Positions 16,594-26,473 are shown, numbered from the stretch's first letter. The stretch is DNA of 64,000 bases from Chelativorans sp. YIM 93263 (GCF_028767125.1 NZ_JAKCWP010000003.1:1-64000), one strand, 5' to 3'. Notes: generated by a model not told the origin, from the sequence alone. A program made the numbers and translations.

Positions 16594-19377
16594 TCAGCCC
16601 GCCTCTCGCACGCGTGCCAGGGCGGCTTCGAGGCGCGTCTTGGCTTCGCCGAACTCGGCCAGCTTCTCTCGCTCGGCGGCGACGATCTCTTCCGGCGCAT
16701 TGGCGACGAACTTGTCATTGCCGAGCTTCTTTTCCAGGCGTTGGATCTCACCCGTCGTCTTGGCGATCTCCTTCTCCAGGCGCGCAACCTCGGTCTTCAG
16801 ATCGATCAGTTCGCCGAGCGGGAGGCTGAAGGTCGCCTCGCCCAGCAGGATCTGAGCCGCGCCCTTTGGCGCCTCGTCGGAAAAGACCACATCATCGATG
16901 CGCGCCAGGCGCTGGATGGCGGGCTGGTGACGGGCGACGCGCTCGCGCGTCGTCTCCTCGGCCCCGGCAACGACAAGCGGCGCGGTGGCCGACGGCGGGA
17001 CATTCATCTCCGCACGGACAGAACGAATGCCGGAAACGAGATCGACAAGCCAGTTGACATCGTCGGCGGCTTCCTCGTCCTCGAAGTCGGGCGAAGGCCA
17101 GCGCGTCAGCGCCAGGATTTCATCACGACCGCCCTCACCGGCCGTTTGCGCCCACAGCTCTTCGGTCATGAAGGGCATCATGGGATGGAGCAGCTTGTAG
17201 GTTTGATCCAGAACATAGGCCGTGCAGGCGCGCGCTTCGGCCTTCGCCTGCTCGTCATCACCGGAAAAGACGGGCTTCAGGAGCTCCAGATACCAGTCGC
17301 AGAACAGGCTCCATACGAAGCGGTAGGCGGACGCCGCCGCCTCGTTGAAGCGGTGAGAGGTAATCCCTTCCGTAATTGCATCGGAAGCGCGCGTCAGCTC
17401 CGTAAGGATCCAGCGGTTGATGGTGAGCGTGGCATCTTCCGGGATGAAATCGGGATCGCGCTCAACACCGTTCATCTGGGCGAAGCGGGTGGCGTTCCAC
17501 AGCTTGGTGCCGAAATTGCGGTAGCCGGCCACGCGCGCAGGGTCGAGCTTCACGTCCCTGCCCTGCGCGGCCATGATGGCCAGCGTGAAGCGCAGGGCAT
17601 CAGCGCCATACTCGTCCATGAGTTCCAGCGGGTCGATGACGTTGCCCTTGGACTTTGACATCTTGGCGCCGTTCTTGTCCCGCACCAGCGCGTGGACATA
17701 GACCGTGTGGAACGGCTCCTCGTCCATGAAGTGCAGGCCCATCATCATCATGCGGGCGACCCAGAAAAAGATGATGTCGAAGCCGGTGACCAGAACGGAC
17801 GTCGGATAATAGGTCTTCAGCGCCGGCGTCTTGTCCGGCCAGCCGAGCGTGGAAAAGGGCCAGAGCGCGGAGGAGAACCAGGTGTCGAGCACGTCCTCAT
17901 CACGGGTGAGGATCTCGCCCGGCTGGTAGTTCTCCAGCTTCTCCTCGACCCAGGCCTTCCATGCGCCTTCATGCGAGATGTAGTGCTGGATGGCAGCTTC
18001 CAGCGCCGTCTCCTCGTCCTTCTCGACGAAAACCTGGCCGTCCGGCCCGTACCAGGCCGGAATGCGATGGCCCCACCAGAGCTGGCGCGAGATGCACCAG
18101 GGCTGGATGTTCTCCATCCACTCGAAATAGGTCTTTTCCCAGTTCCTGGGCACGAATTTCGTGCGGCCCGCCCGGACGCTTTCAATCGCCGGCTTGGCCA
18201 GCGTCTTGGCATCCACATACCACTGGTCGGTGAGGAAGGGCTCGATAATGGTCGATTTCGACTTTTCGTCGTGCGGCACCATGTGGACGTGGTCTTCCAC
18301 CTTGCCGAGCAGGCCGCCCTCTTCCATGATCTTTACGATCAGCTTGCGCGCCTCGAAACGGTCGAGCCCTTGCAGTTGCTCCCACAGGCTGCGCTGCGCC
18401 TCGGTCGGCTCGAGGCCTTCGAGGAAATCCTCGTTCTCCACGATATCTATGGCGGCCTCGGCAGTCATCACGTTGATCGCAGGGAGGCGATGCCGCTTGC
18501 CGACTTCGAAATCGTTGAAGTCGTGCGCCGGCGTGATCTTCACCGCGCCGCTGCCCTTTTCCGGATCGGAATATTCGTCGGCGACGATCGGGATCTTACG
18601 GCCGACGATGGGCAGGATGATGTTCTTGCCGATCAGGTGTTTGTAGCGCTCATCGTCCGGGTTCACTGCGACAGCGGTGTCGCCCAGCATCGTCTCCGGC
18701 CGTGTTGTGGCAACGACGAGATAGGTTCTCTGATCTTCCGGGTCGAAGGTCATGCCCTCGATGGGATAACGGAAGTGCCAAAGATGGCCGTTGATCTCGA
18801 CCTGCTCCACTTCGAGGTCGGAGATTGCGGTCAAGAGCTTGGGGTCCCAGTTTACCAGCCGCTTGTCGCGATAGATGAGCCCCTGCTTGTAGAGCGATAC
18901 AAACACTTCGAGAACGGCCTTCGAAAGCCCCTCGTCCATGGTGAAGCGCTCGCGCGACCAGTCGCAGGAGGCGCCCAAACGCTTCAACTGGTTGAGGATC
19001 ACGCCGCCGGATTGGTCCTTCCACTCCCAGACCTTCTCGACGAACTTCTCGCGGCCGAGCTGACGCCGGTGGACCTGCTTCTCCATGAGCTGTCGCTCGA
19101 CAACCATCTGCGTGGCGATGCCGGCATGGTCCATCCCCGGCTGCCAGAGCACATTCTTGCCGCGCATGCGCTCGAAGCGGACCATGATGTCCTGCAGCGT
19201 GTTGTTGAGGGCGTGGCCGATGTGCAGCGAGCCGGTTACGTTGGGTGGCGGGATGACGATCGTAAAGGACTCGGCGCCCGGTTCAGCGCCGGCTCCGGCC
19301 TCGAACGCCCCTGCGTCGTCCCAGATTTCCGCGATTTTCGGCTCGACGCTCGTCGCGTCATAGGTCTTTTCAAGCAT
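16594..19377 (-). CDS. valS: Valyl-tRNA synthetase
   Basis: 927-residue class Ia synthetase that charges tRNA-Val. PPPNVTGSLHIGHALNN carries the HIGH motif near residue 55 and KMSKSKGNVIDP the KMSKS motif. Between them lie the editing (CP1) region and PWCISRQLWWGHRIPAWY. The C-terminal ~65 residues form the valine-type coiled-coil arm (LKTEVARLEKEIAKTTGEIQ and onward) that contacts the tRNA elbow. Length matches the family. It follows mfd by 110 bases on the same strand. Confidence 0.97.
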   Translation of the reverse strand: MLEKTYDATSVEPKIAEIWDDAGAFEAGAGAEPGAESFTIVIPPPNVTGSLHIGHALNNTLQDIMVRFERMRGKNVLWQPGMDHAGIATQMVVERQLMEKQVHRRQLGREKFVEKVWEWKDQSGGVILNQLKRLGASCDWSRERFTMDEGLSKAVLEVFVSLYKQGLIYRDKRLVNWDPKLLTAISDLEVEQVEINGHLWHFRYPIEGMTFDPEDQRTYLVVATTRPETMLGDTAVAVNPDDERYKHLIGKNIILPIVGRKIPIVADEYSDPEKGSGAVKITPAHDFNDFEVGKRHRLPAINVMTAEAAIDIVENEDFLEGLEPTEAQRSLWEQLQGLDRFEARKLIVKIMEEGGLLGKVEDHVHMVPHDEKSKSTIIEPFLTDQWYVDAKTLAKPAIESVRAGRTKFVPRNWEKTYFEWMENIQPWCISRQLWWGHRIPAWYGPDGQVFVEKDEETALEAAIQHYISHEGAWKAWVEEKLENYQPGEILTRDEDVLDTWFSSALWPFSTLGWPDKTPALKTYYPTSVLVTGFDIIFFWVARMMMMGLHFMDEEPFHTVYVHALVRDKNGAKMSKSKGNVIDPLELMDEYGADALRFTLAIMAAQGRDVKLDPARVAGYRNFGTKLWNATRFAQMNGVERDPDFIPEDATLTINRWILTELTRASDAITEGITSHRFNEAAASAYRFVWSLFCDWYLELLKPVFSGDDEQAKAEARACTAYVLDQTYKLLHPMMPFMTEELWAQTAGEGGRDEILALTRWPSPDFEDEEAADDVNWLVDLVSGIRSVRAEMNVPPSATAPLVVAGAEETTRERVARHQPAIQRLARIDDVVFSDEAPKGAAQILLGEATFSLPLGELIDLKTEVARLEKEIAKTTGEIQRLEKKLGNDKFVANAPEEIVAAEREKLAEFGEAKTRLEAALARVREAG

Positions 19378-19487
19378 GAAGGATTTCCGCGTTCTGCCCG
19401 CGTGTTATTCGGCTGTCCGGTGTAAAGCCGAAGGGTGTCGGCAAGTCAACCATACCGCCTTCGGCAGCGAAAGCTATACACCGCACC

Positions 19488-22400
19488 TCAGGCGGCCACT
19501 TTCTCCGCGAGGCGTACCAATTGCGTCATGACCGTCGCAGCACCCGCTAGGCGCTTCTCCGCCGTCGGCCAATCGCGGATGAGGACAATGCTCTGATCCG
19601 GGCGGATCTTGGCGCGCGGCCCCTGCTCGCCAATGTAGCCAACCAGGGCCGCGGGATCCGCAAACTCCTGATTGCGGAAGCGCAGCACGGCGCCCTTCGG
19701 CCCTGCATCCAGCTTCTCGACATTGGCCCGGCGGCAGAGCGCCTTGATATAGACGATCTTGAGGAGATGCTGGACCTCCTCCGGCAGCGGCCCGAAACGG
19801 TCGATGAGCTCGGCACCGAAAGCGTCGATCTCTTCGGCCGTTTCCAGTTCGCCCAACCGGCGGTAAAGCCCCAGGCGAAGCTGAAGATCGGGAACGTAGC
19901 TCTCCGGGATCATGACGGCAGTTCCGACGGTGATCTGCGGGGACCAGCCGGTATCGGCCGTTTCGGCCTCGCCGCGCATTTCCGCGACGGCTTCCTCCAG
20001 CATCTGCTGGTAAAGCTCGTAGCCGACTTCCTTGATGTGGCCGGACTGCTCTTCGCCCAGAAGATTGCCGGCACCGCGGATATCGAGGTCATGGCTGGCG
20101 AGTTGGAAGCCCGCGCCGAGGGTCTCCAGCGATTGCAGCACCTTGAGTCGGCGCTCGGCGGTGGGCGTGAGCTTGCGGTTGGCCGGTAGGGTGAAGAGCG
20201 CGTAGGCGCGCACCTTGGAGCGGCCGACGCGGCCGCGAAGCTGATAAAGCTGCGACAGGCCGAACATGTCGGCGCGGTGCACGATCAGCGTGTTTGCCGT
20301 GGGAATGTCGAGCCCCGATTCGACGATGGTGGTCGACAGGAGCACATCGTACTTGCCATCGTAGAAGGCGTTCATGATGTCGTCCAGCTCGCCCGCGGCA
20401 AGCTGGCCGTGGGCCGTGGCCACCTTGAGCTCCGGCACATGCTCGGCGAGAAAGTTCTTCACTTCCGTAAGATCGGAGATGCGCGGCACGACATAAAAGC
20501 TCTGGCCGCCGCGATAGCGCTCGCGCAGCAGCGTCTCGCGGATGACCAACGGATCGAAGGGCGAGATGAAGGTCCGCACGGCCATGCGGTCGACCGGCGG
20601 CGTGGCGATGAGCGAGAGTTCGCGCACGCCGGACATTGCCAATTGCAGCGTGCGCGGGATCGGGGTGGCCGACAGCGTCAGGACATGGACATCCGCCTTC
20701 AACTCCTTCAGCCGCTCCTTGTGCTTCACGCCGAAGTGCTGTTCCTCATCGATGATGAGGAGGCCCAGGTTTTTGATGTTCACCGCAGCGCCGAGAAGCG
20801 CATGGGTACCGATGACGATCTCGACCGTTCCATCGGCAAGCCCCTTCTTCGTCTCGGCCAGTTCCTTGCTGCTGACCAGACGCGAGGCCTGGCGTATGCG
20901 AACCGGAAGACCGCTGAAGCGCTCCTGAAACGTTTTGAAGTGCTGGCGGGCAAGGAGCGTGGTCGGGACGACGACGGCAACCTGAAAACCTTCCATCGCC
21001 GCGGCAAAGGCGGCACGCAGGGCCACCTCGGTCTTGCCGAAACCGACATCGCCGCAGACCAGCCGGTCCATCGGCTGGCCAGCGCCCAGATCCTCGAGAA
21101 CCGCCTCGATCGTTGTCTGCTGATCCTCGGTTTCATCATAAGGGAAACGCGCGGCAAACTCCCCATAGACGCCGTCGGGAGGCACTATCCGCGGCGCGGC
21201 TCGCATCTCGCGCTCCGCAGCCAGGCGGATAAGCTGCCCGGCCATCTCCAGAAGGCGCTTCTTGAGCTTGGCCTTGCGCGATTGCCAGGCAACACCGCCG
21301 AGCTTGTCGAGCGTGGTTTCGGCAGCGTCGGACCCGTAGCGGGAGAGAAGCTCGATGTTTTCCACCGGCAGGAACAGCCGGTCGTCGCCCGCATAGCGCA
21401 GTTCCAGACATTCGTGCGGGGCGCCGGCCGCCTCGATGGTACGCAGGCCTACAAACCGCCCGATGCCGTGGTCGGCGTGGACAACGATATCGCCCGCCGA
21501 AAGTGCGTTGACTTCCGAAATGAAATCAGAGGCTTTCTTGCGCTTCTTGGTGCGGCGGACGAGCCGGTCGCCCAGAATGTCCTGTTCGCTGACGACAGCG
21601 AAGTTCGCGGTTTCGAATCCTGCTTCCAACGGCAGAATACCGATGCCGGCCTGGCCCCGCGGCAATTTTCCGAGTGCATCAAGACTGTCCACCCGTGAAA
21701 CGCCGCCCAAACCATGCTCTGCAAGGATCTGGCCGAGCCGGTCGACCGAGCCTTCGCTCCAACCCGCGATCAGAACATGCTTGTCGTCGGCGCGCAGATC
21801 GCTGATGTGCCGGACCGCATGGTCGAAGACATTGGCGTTCGGATCGGCGCGTTCCTCGGCGAAGTTGCGGCCGGCGGCAGCGCCCGCGTGGAAGATCTTT
21901 GCGGCCCCCGCGTCGGGTGTGGCGAATGGTGTGAAGCGAATGAAGGCGCGTTCTTCCTCGACAGCCGCGATTTCCTCCGGGTCAAGATAGACCTTTAAGG
22001 GTTCGACCGGTTTGTAGGGAATGGCTTCGCCCAGGCTGGCGCCCTCGTCGAGCTGGCGCTTGCGCGCGTCATAGTGGTCAGTGATGAGTGTATGGCGCTC
22101 GCCGATAGCCTCCTGCGCGAGGTGATCGAGGACGAGCGGCGCATCCGGCAGATAGTCGAATATCGTCTCGAGACGGTCGTAAAAGAGCGGCAGCCAGTGC
22201 TCCATGCCGGAGAACCGCCGCCCCTCCGAGATCGCGGCGTAAAGCGCATCATCCCGCGAGGGTGCACCGAAAGTCTCGATATAGTTCCTGCGAAAACGGC
22301 TGATCGCATCAGGCGTGAGCGTGACCTCGCTCATCGCCTGCAGGGTCATTTCCGTGCGCTGCCCCGTGGTGCGCTGGCTGGCGACGTCAAAGGCGCGGAC

Positions 22401-22994
22401 GGATTCCAGCGTATCGCCGAAGAAGTCGAGTCGCAGCGCCTCCTCCCAGCCCGGAGCGAACAGATCCAGAATGCCGCCGCGTACGGCGTACTGCCCGACA
22501 TCGCGCACCGTCGGCACGCGCTCGAAACCGCTGCTCTCCAGACGCGAAACGAGTTCTTCCATATCGATCTGGTTACCGGGCCGGGCACGGAAGCTTTGGT
22601 TTTCGACATTTTCGGCCGGCGGCATCCGCTGCAAAAGCGCATTGGCGCTGACCAGAACCACGGCGCGGTGGGGTTTCCGTTTCAGAGCCGCCATGGCCGA
22701 AAGCGCGTCCAGACGCCGCGCAGACGCATCCGAGCCCGGCGAGACGCGATCATAAGGCAGGCAGTCCCAGGCCGGCAGTTCCAGAAGGGGCAGACCGGGA
22801 GCAGCAAAGCGCAGCGCCTCGGCAATCGCTGGAAGACGCTGACCATCGCGCACGACGAAGATTAGCGGCCCGTCCGGTGCGAGTTCGGCTGATACCCGCG
22901 CAAGCGCAAAGGATTCATAGCCGTCCGCGACTCCGTCGACGATCGCCGGCCCGTTTCGGCGCTTCAAGCCAATGGTTTCAAGTAATGCGGTCAT
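19488..22994 (-). CDS. mfd: Transcription-repair coupling factor
   Basis: 1168 residues. N-terminal UvrB-like part (D1-D3), CarD-like RNA polymerase interaction domain (DIVVHADHGIGRFVGLRTIE), then a RecG-like superfamily 2 translocase with Walker A CGDVGFGKTEVALRAAFAA, DEEQ box LLIIDEEQHFGVKHKE and motif III TLSATPIPRTLQLA, and a C-terminal TRCF domain. It removes stalled RNA polymerase at lesions and recruits UvrA. The start lies only 3 bases beyond the sdhE stop, so the two form an operon. Confidence 0.97.
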   Translation of the reverse strand: MTALLETIGLKRRNGPAIVDGVADGYESFALARVSAELAPDGPLIFVVRDGQRLPAIAEALRFAAPGLPLLELPAWDCLPYDRVSPGSDASARRLDALSAMAALKRKPHRAVVLVSANALLQRMPPAENVENQSFRARPGNQIDMEELVSRLESSGFERVPTVRDVGQYAVRGGILDLFAPGWEEALRLDFFGDTLESVRAFDVASQRTTGQRTEMTLQAMSEVTLTPDAISRFRRNYIETFGAPSRDDALYAAISEGRRFSGMEHWLPLFYDRLETIFDYLPDAPLVLDHLAQEAIGERHTLITDHYDARKRQLDEGASLGEAIPYKPVEPLKVYLDPEEIAAVEEERAFIRFTPFATPDAGAAKIFHAGAAAGRNFAEERADPNANVFDHAVRHISDLRADDKHVLIAGWSEGSVDRLGQILAEHGLGGVSRVDSLDALGKLPRGQAGIGILPLEAGFETANFAVVSEQDILGDRLVRRTKKRKKASDFISEVNALSAGDIVVHADHGIGRFVGLRTIEAAGAPHECLELRYAGDDRLFLPVENIELLSRYGSDAAETTLDKLGGVAWQSRKAKLKKRLLEMAGQLIRLAAEREMRAAPRIVPPDGVYGEFAARFPYDETEDQQTTIEAVLEDLGAGQPMDRLVCGDVGFGKTEVALRAAFAAAMEGFQVAVVVPTTLLARQHFKTFQERFSGLPVRIRQASRLVSSKELAETKKGLADGTVEIVIGTHALLGAAVNIKNLGLLIIDEEQHFGVKHKERLKELKADVHVLTLSATPIPRTLQLAMSGVRELSLIATPPVDRMAVRTFISPFDPLVIRETLLRERYRGGQSFYVVPRISDLTEVKNFLAEHVPELKVATAHGQLAAGELDDIMNAFYDGKYDVLLSTTIVESGLDIPTANTLIVHRADMFGLSQLYQLRGRVGRSKVRAYALFTLPANRKLTPTAERRLKVLQSLETLGAGFQLASHDLDIRGAGNLLGEEQSGHIKEVGYELYQQMLEEAVAEMRGEAETADTGWSPQITVGTAVMIPESYVPDLQLRLGLYRRLGELETAEEIDAFGAELIDRFGPLPEEVQHLLKIVYIKALCRRANVEKLDAGPKGAVLRFRNQEFADPAALVGYIGEQGPRAKIRPDQSIVLIRDWPTAEKRLAGAATVMTQLVRLAEKVAA

Positions 22995-22997
22995 ATA

Positions 22998-23282
22998 TCA
23001 GGCCGTCGCGCCGGCGGTTGAGCGGATCCACGCAAGAAGCGGCGTATCGTATGCTTGCGGCACCTGTGCAGCACCAGTCACCCAAGGGTAAAGCGTGGGA
23101 TCGGGCACTTCCAGCAAAGCTTCGAACTCAGCTACGTCAGCATCGCTCAACGTGCCGATATGCGCATCGGCGAAGCCACCCAAAACAAGATCCATCTCGC
23201 GCATGCCGCGCCGCCACGCACGCACCAGCACGCGGCGCCTGCGCGGGTCGAGATCAGCGCTCGTACGGCTTGTTCCGGTCAT
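22998..23282 (-). CDS. sdhE: Succinate dehydrogenase assembly factor (FAD assembly factor SdhE)
   Basis: 94-residue SdhE/Sdh5 (DUF339) protein needed for attaching FAD to the succinate dehydrogenase flavoprotein. The family signature RRGMREMDLVLGGFAD, a variant of the RGMxExDxxL pattern, is clear, followed by the helical bundle ending YDTPLLAWIRSTAG. The start is placed at MTGTSRTSADLDPRRRR (23282); the open frame further upstream has no similarity. It lies immediately before mfd. Regulation of this pair would come from 23283 onward, which is the border of a probable insert. Confidence 0.92.
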   Translation of the reverse strand: MTGTSRTSADLDPRRRRVLVRAWRRGMREMDLVLGGFADAHIGTLSDADVAEFEALLEVPDPTLYPWVTGAAQVPQAYDTPLLAWIRSTAGATA

Positions 23283-24005
23283 TCTCGTGCCTTTTGAATG
23301 CGAAAAGCGCATATAGAGCATCGGCTGGCGATTTGGAACCATTCTGTTTCTCGGATGGCGGGATTGGGTTTTGGCGGTAGAGCAGAAGTCCAATGCGAAG
23401 GTGCGGGGCGGCGGCTTTGTGGACAAACCAGTCGTCGCAAAGCCGATCGCCGAATGACGTGTTCGGGGCCGGAAGGAGACAGTCCGCTGACGGGCGGTGA
23501 CCGACCGAATGGGACATTCATTTTCGCCATTTGTCGCATAAGCTCAACGCCTAAATGTACACGGAAGGTTGTCTGCAGTGCTTAAGCGTTTACCGGCCTT
23601 GAAGGAACCTTTCGAGATCGCCGAAAGCTGTTCTAAATGTCCGACTTGGGGCCATTCGCAGGGCGCCAGTTCCAGCACCTGCATCTTGTTGAGCTTGGGG
23701 ATGGCGGTTTAGTCGAAGCTGTCGAGGCTTTGACGACCTGGAAGCGCGCCGCCTGGCGCTGCGCAAAGCGCCAAAGCCGTTTTTCAGCCGCCCGCACATT
23801 CAGCTACGGCGAGAGTGCGCAATCGCATCGGGCGTCTTCTAGCAAGATTCTCTGCGAGTAGCCGGAGTTGGGAACAGTCCTCTGAGCGGAGTCTCGCCTA
23901 TCCCTCCCCTTCCAGTCGTCTGGAACCAGCACGGACTCTCATACGTTATCATTTTAAACAGGCCCGCATTCGGTAGCACTGTAAATTGACCCAGTGTGAA
24001 CCCTC
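23283..24005. other. Gene-free interval at the left edge of a probable insert
   Basis: 723 bases without a supportable gene. Small open frames on both strands lack start signals and similarity. Base composition looks lower in GC than the flanking sdhE-mfd and recG genes. The stretch near 23440-23560 (short motifs with GACCGA and CATTC) resembles in style the sequence at 27170-27240 on the other side of the insert, though no long exact repeat is visible by eye. Possible decayed accessory DNA. Confidence 0.4.
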
Positions 24006-24167
24006 ATGATGGACATCGTCCGAATCATCATCGCCGTTTTGCTGCCGCCACTCGGCGTGTTTCTCGAGGTCGGGCTCGGTAAGCATTTCTGGCTCAATAT
24101 CCTGCTCACGCTTCTGGGCTACATCCCGGGGATAGTTCATGCCGTCTACATCATCGCCCGCCGCTGA
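24006..24167 (+). CDS. YqaE/Pmp3-family small membrane protein
   Basis: A 53-residue protein, MMDIVRIIIAVLLPPLGVF onward, with two hydrophobic helices joined by EVGLGKHFWLN and ending GYIPGIVHAVYIIARR. This is the Pmp3/YqaE (UPF0057) pattern, including LPPLGVF and the G-Y-x-P-G-I-x-H-A motif. Relatives affect membrane potential and salt stress in yeast and plants; the bacterial role is unclear. The ATG at 24006 (or 24009) has no strong ribosome binding site. It overlaps the start of the DUF4112 gene by 29 bases in another frame, suggesting coupled translation. Confidence 0.88.
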   Translation: MMDIVRIIIAVLLPPLGVFLEVGLGKHFWLNILLTLLGYIPGIVHAVYIIARR

Positions 24168-24570
24168 TGCCGACGCACGTTCCCGCCGCGCGCGCATCGC
24201 CCGGTTAGACCGTCTGGCCCACAGCCTCGACGCCAAGTTCCGCGTCTTTGGAGTTCCGGTCGGTTGGGATTCGATCCTAGGCCTGATCCCCGGGGTCGGC
24301 GATGTCGTGACCGCTGGGCCCGGTGTGATCATGTTCTATGAAGCCACCCGAATGGGAGCACGGAAACGCGCCATGGTACTGATTGCGTCCAACACCGGTA
24401 TCGACATGTTGCTCGGCGGCATTCCGATCCTCGGGGACGCATTCGACGTTGTCTTCAAGTCTCATCGCCGCAATATCGAGATACTGAAACGCGAACTGGC
24501 CCGTATTGAAGCCGCGGAAGGAAGGGATGTGGAATGGCTGAGCGGGGAAATTCAGAAGAATTCGGCTTGA
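24139..24570 (+). CDS. DUF4112 protein
   Basis: 143 residues with the DUF4112 core: RLDRLAHSLDAKFRVFGVPVGWDSILGLIPGVGDVVTAGPGVIM, then a hydrophobic, glycine-rich second half (LLGGIPILGDAFDVVFKSHRRN). The glycine/proline-rich hydrophobic segments suggest membrane association. GGGGA at 24128-24132 is well placed for the ATG at 24139, which lies inside the end of the yqaE-like gene. The pairing of a Pmp3-type protein with DUF4112 hints at a shared envelope or stress role. No function is established. Confidence 0.85.
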   Translation: MPSTSSPAADADARSRRARIARLDRLAHSLDAKFRVFGVPVGWDSILGLIPGVGDVVTAGPGVIMFYEATRMGARKRAMVLIASNTGIDMLLGGIPILGDAFDVVFKSHRRNIEILKRELARIEAAEGRDVEWLSGEIQKNSA

Positions 24571-24897
24571 TGCGCGGTAGGGTGCTTGATAACTATTGCC
24601 GTAACCTCGGCTGTCGCGTTGTCATCAGCGATGTCCGCTTCTGGAATCGGGGGCGGCCGGCGCTATGACCGAGTTTAGGCGCGAAGCCGCCTGATCGCCT
24701 TGGGGCCGATTCCTGACCATCCGGTCCTGGAGGTTGAGGATGAATAGCTGCCATAAGCACGGGCGACCTCCATGACCGCTTCCGACCCCATATCGGACAT
24801 CAGCGCTCTATTGGCGATGTCCTAAAAGTAGCCATTCGCATGCTGTCGAAATGGCACCCGGCTTCGCAGGGAGGCCGAGTGCTCGATTTAGATAGTA
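24571..24897. other. Gene-free interval after the DUF4112 gene
   Basis: 327 bases between convergent genes. No open frame of substance, no clear terminator and no repeat were found. Probably non-coding accessory DNA. Confidence 0.35.
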
Positions 24898-26418
24898 TCA
24901 GTGAACTGGGTTCTCATTTGGCCGGTAGCTGGCCAGTAAAAAGAATACAGCGATACCCAAAACTGCGACCACAGCAGCAGCCACCGATAACAATGTGACA
25001 TGGGCGGCTCTAAAGGCCATCTTGCCCGCCTCGATGAGGGCCGCGCCTTGTTCTTCCGAGAGCTCCTTGGCAATCAGATAGGTATCACCGATAGAACGGC
25101 TGGCCTGCTGGCCCAATGACACCGACAAGTCCGGCGGCAACTGGATTGTTTGACTGAAGACGCTCGCCATGAATACGCCAAACAGGGTTATACCGAGCGC
25201 CGTACCCAGTTCATAACCCGTGCCCTCCAGCGAGCCAGCTGCACCACCTTTCTCAGCTTCCACAGATCCCATGATGGCGATGGATGACGCCGTCAGTCCA
25301 ATGCTCAGCGTGAGCCCGACAACCGCGAGAGCGGCTGGGACAAGTAGGCCCGGTTCATGGAAGTCGGCACCGCCCAAATAGGCTATTGATCCGGCTCCGA
25401 CAAGCAGCGATATGGTTGCCACTTGTCGCAAGCCGAACGTGTTCGATAGAACACCTGCGACAGGCCCGCCGATCGCTGCTGCCACCATGATCGGCATCAT
25501 GAACAAACCGGCTTCGAGCGGCGTCTTACCAAGGACGTACTGCAGTTCCTGAGCCAGGGTCAGTTCGACGCCAGCCAAGGCGCCGGTGGCAACAAGGGCC
25601 ATGATTATGCCTGCGACAATTGCAGGGTGGGAAAACAGAGACAGGTCCAACATTGGCTCATCTGAACCAAGCTGTTTTCTCACGAACAGCCACATCATCC
25701 AGCTACCGAAAGCCGCGATCGCAAGAACGACTGCGAGCGGATGACTGCCGCCTGATCCGGCCTTTACGGCATAAACAAGCGATATCATGCCGACGATCAA
25801 CAATAGCGCTTGGCCGATAGCCCACTTGCCGGGCGTCGTGGCTTCAGTGCGTGGCAAAAAGAAGTAGCACGCCGGTGCGACAATGAGCATTACCGGCGCG
25901 TTGATAAGGAAAACCGAACCCCACCAGAAGTGCTCCAAAAGTGCACCACCGACGAGCGGGCCAACAGCTGCACCGGCAGAGCCGATTGTTCCCCAAAGTC
26001 CAAGAGCGATTGCACGTTCGCCATCATCCTCGAAGGCTCTGCGAATGACACCGAGCACACAGGGCACGATCATCGACCCCCCCAGAGCAAGGAGGACACG
26101 CGCCGCGATCAGCATCGGAGCGCTCGGGGAAAACGCGGCGAAGACTGAAGCAATGCTGAAGATTAAGAGGCCCGTGAGCAGAACCTTTCGGTTGCCGATC
26201 CGGTCCGCAAGAGTGCCCATGGGCACAAGAAGACCTGCCATCAGCAACGGATAGATGTCGATGATCCAAAGCACCTCTGTGTTGGACGCACCTAGTGATT
26301 GGGTCAAGGTCGGCACGGCGACATGAAGGATGGTCATGTCTATGACAACAGGAAGAAACGCTAGCATTACGGCTATGAGCACGAGCCATCGCTTCGGATC
26401 GCGGTATGAGGCAGACAT
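24898..26418 (-). CDS. MFS multidrug exporter, 14-helix QacA/SmvA type
   Basis: 506 residues with about 14 membrane helices, which indicates the DHA2 (EmrB/QacA) drug:H+ antiporter family. Motif A appears as GTLADRIGNRKVLLTG, motif D1 as IDMTILHVAVPTL, and motif C-like glycines as GTIGSAGAAVGPLVGGALLE. It most resembles SmvA/QacA-type exporters for quaternary ammonium compounds, biguanides, dyes or methyl viologen. AGGTG precedes the ATG. A TetR-family gene is divergent with a palindrome between them, so substrate-induced derepression is likely. Substrate not determinable here. Confidence 0.88.
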   Translation of the reverse strand: MSASYRDPKRWLVLIAVMLAFLPVVIDMTILHVAVPTLTQSLGASNTEVLWIIDIYPLLMAGLLVPMGTLADRIGNRKVLLTGLLIFSIASVFAAFSPSAPMLIAARVLLALGGSMIVPCVLGVIRRAFEDDGERAIALGLWGTIGSAGAAVGPLVGGALLEHFWWGSVFLINAPVMLIVAPACYFFLPRTEATTPGKWAIGQALLLIVGMISLVYAVKAGSGGSHPLAVVLAIAAFGSWMMWLFVRKQLGSDEPMLDLSLFSHPAIVAGIIMALVATGALAGVELTLAQELQYVLGKTPLEAGLFMMPIMVAAAIGGPVAGVLSNTFGLRQVATISLLVGAGSIAYLGGADFHEPGLLVPAALAVVGLTLSIGLTASSIAIMGSVEAEKGGAAGSLEGTGYELGTALGITLFGVFMASVFSQTIQLPPDLSVSLGQQASRSIGDTYLIAKELSEEQGAALIEAGKMAFRAAHVTLLSVAAAVVAVLGIAVFFLLASYRPNENPVH

Positions 26419-26453
26419 AATTACACCTGATTAAAACTGGACGCCGCTCATAT

Positions 26454-26473
26454 AAATACATACGTATGGATTT
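26454..26473. promoter_or_regulatory. Probable TetR-family operator between the exporter and regulator genes
   Basis: AAATACATACGTATGGATTT is palindromic except for one position pair, with a perfect 10-bp core CATACGTATG (26459-26468). It lies in the 87-base divergent region, 35 bases from the exporter ATG and 32 from the regulator ATG, where it could block both promoters. Size and symmetry fit a TetR dimer site. Confidence 0.72.

Noticed and set aside
17692-19425. 577-codon open frame antisense to valS
   Set aside because: Shadow of a full-length valyl-tRNA synthetase gene; no ribosome binding site or recognisable domain.
20277-21698. 473-codon open frame antisense to mfd
   Set aside because: Shadow of mfd with low-complexity composition.
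23590-23799. Possible 69-codon gene (minus strand) in the sdhE-recG insert
   Set aside because: No ribosome binding site, no recognisable domain, and basic low-complexity sequence.
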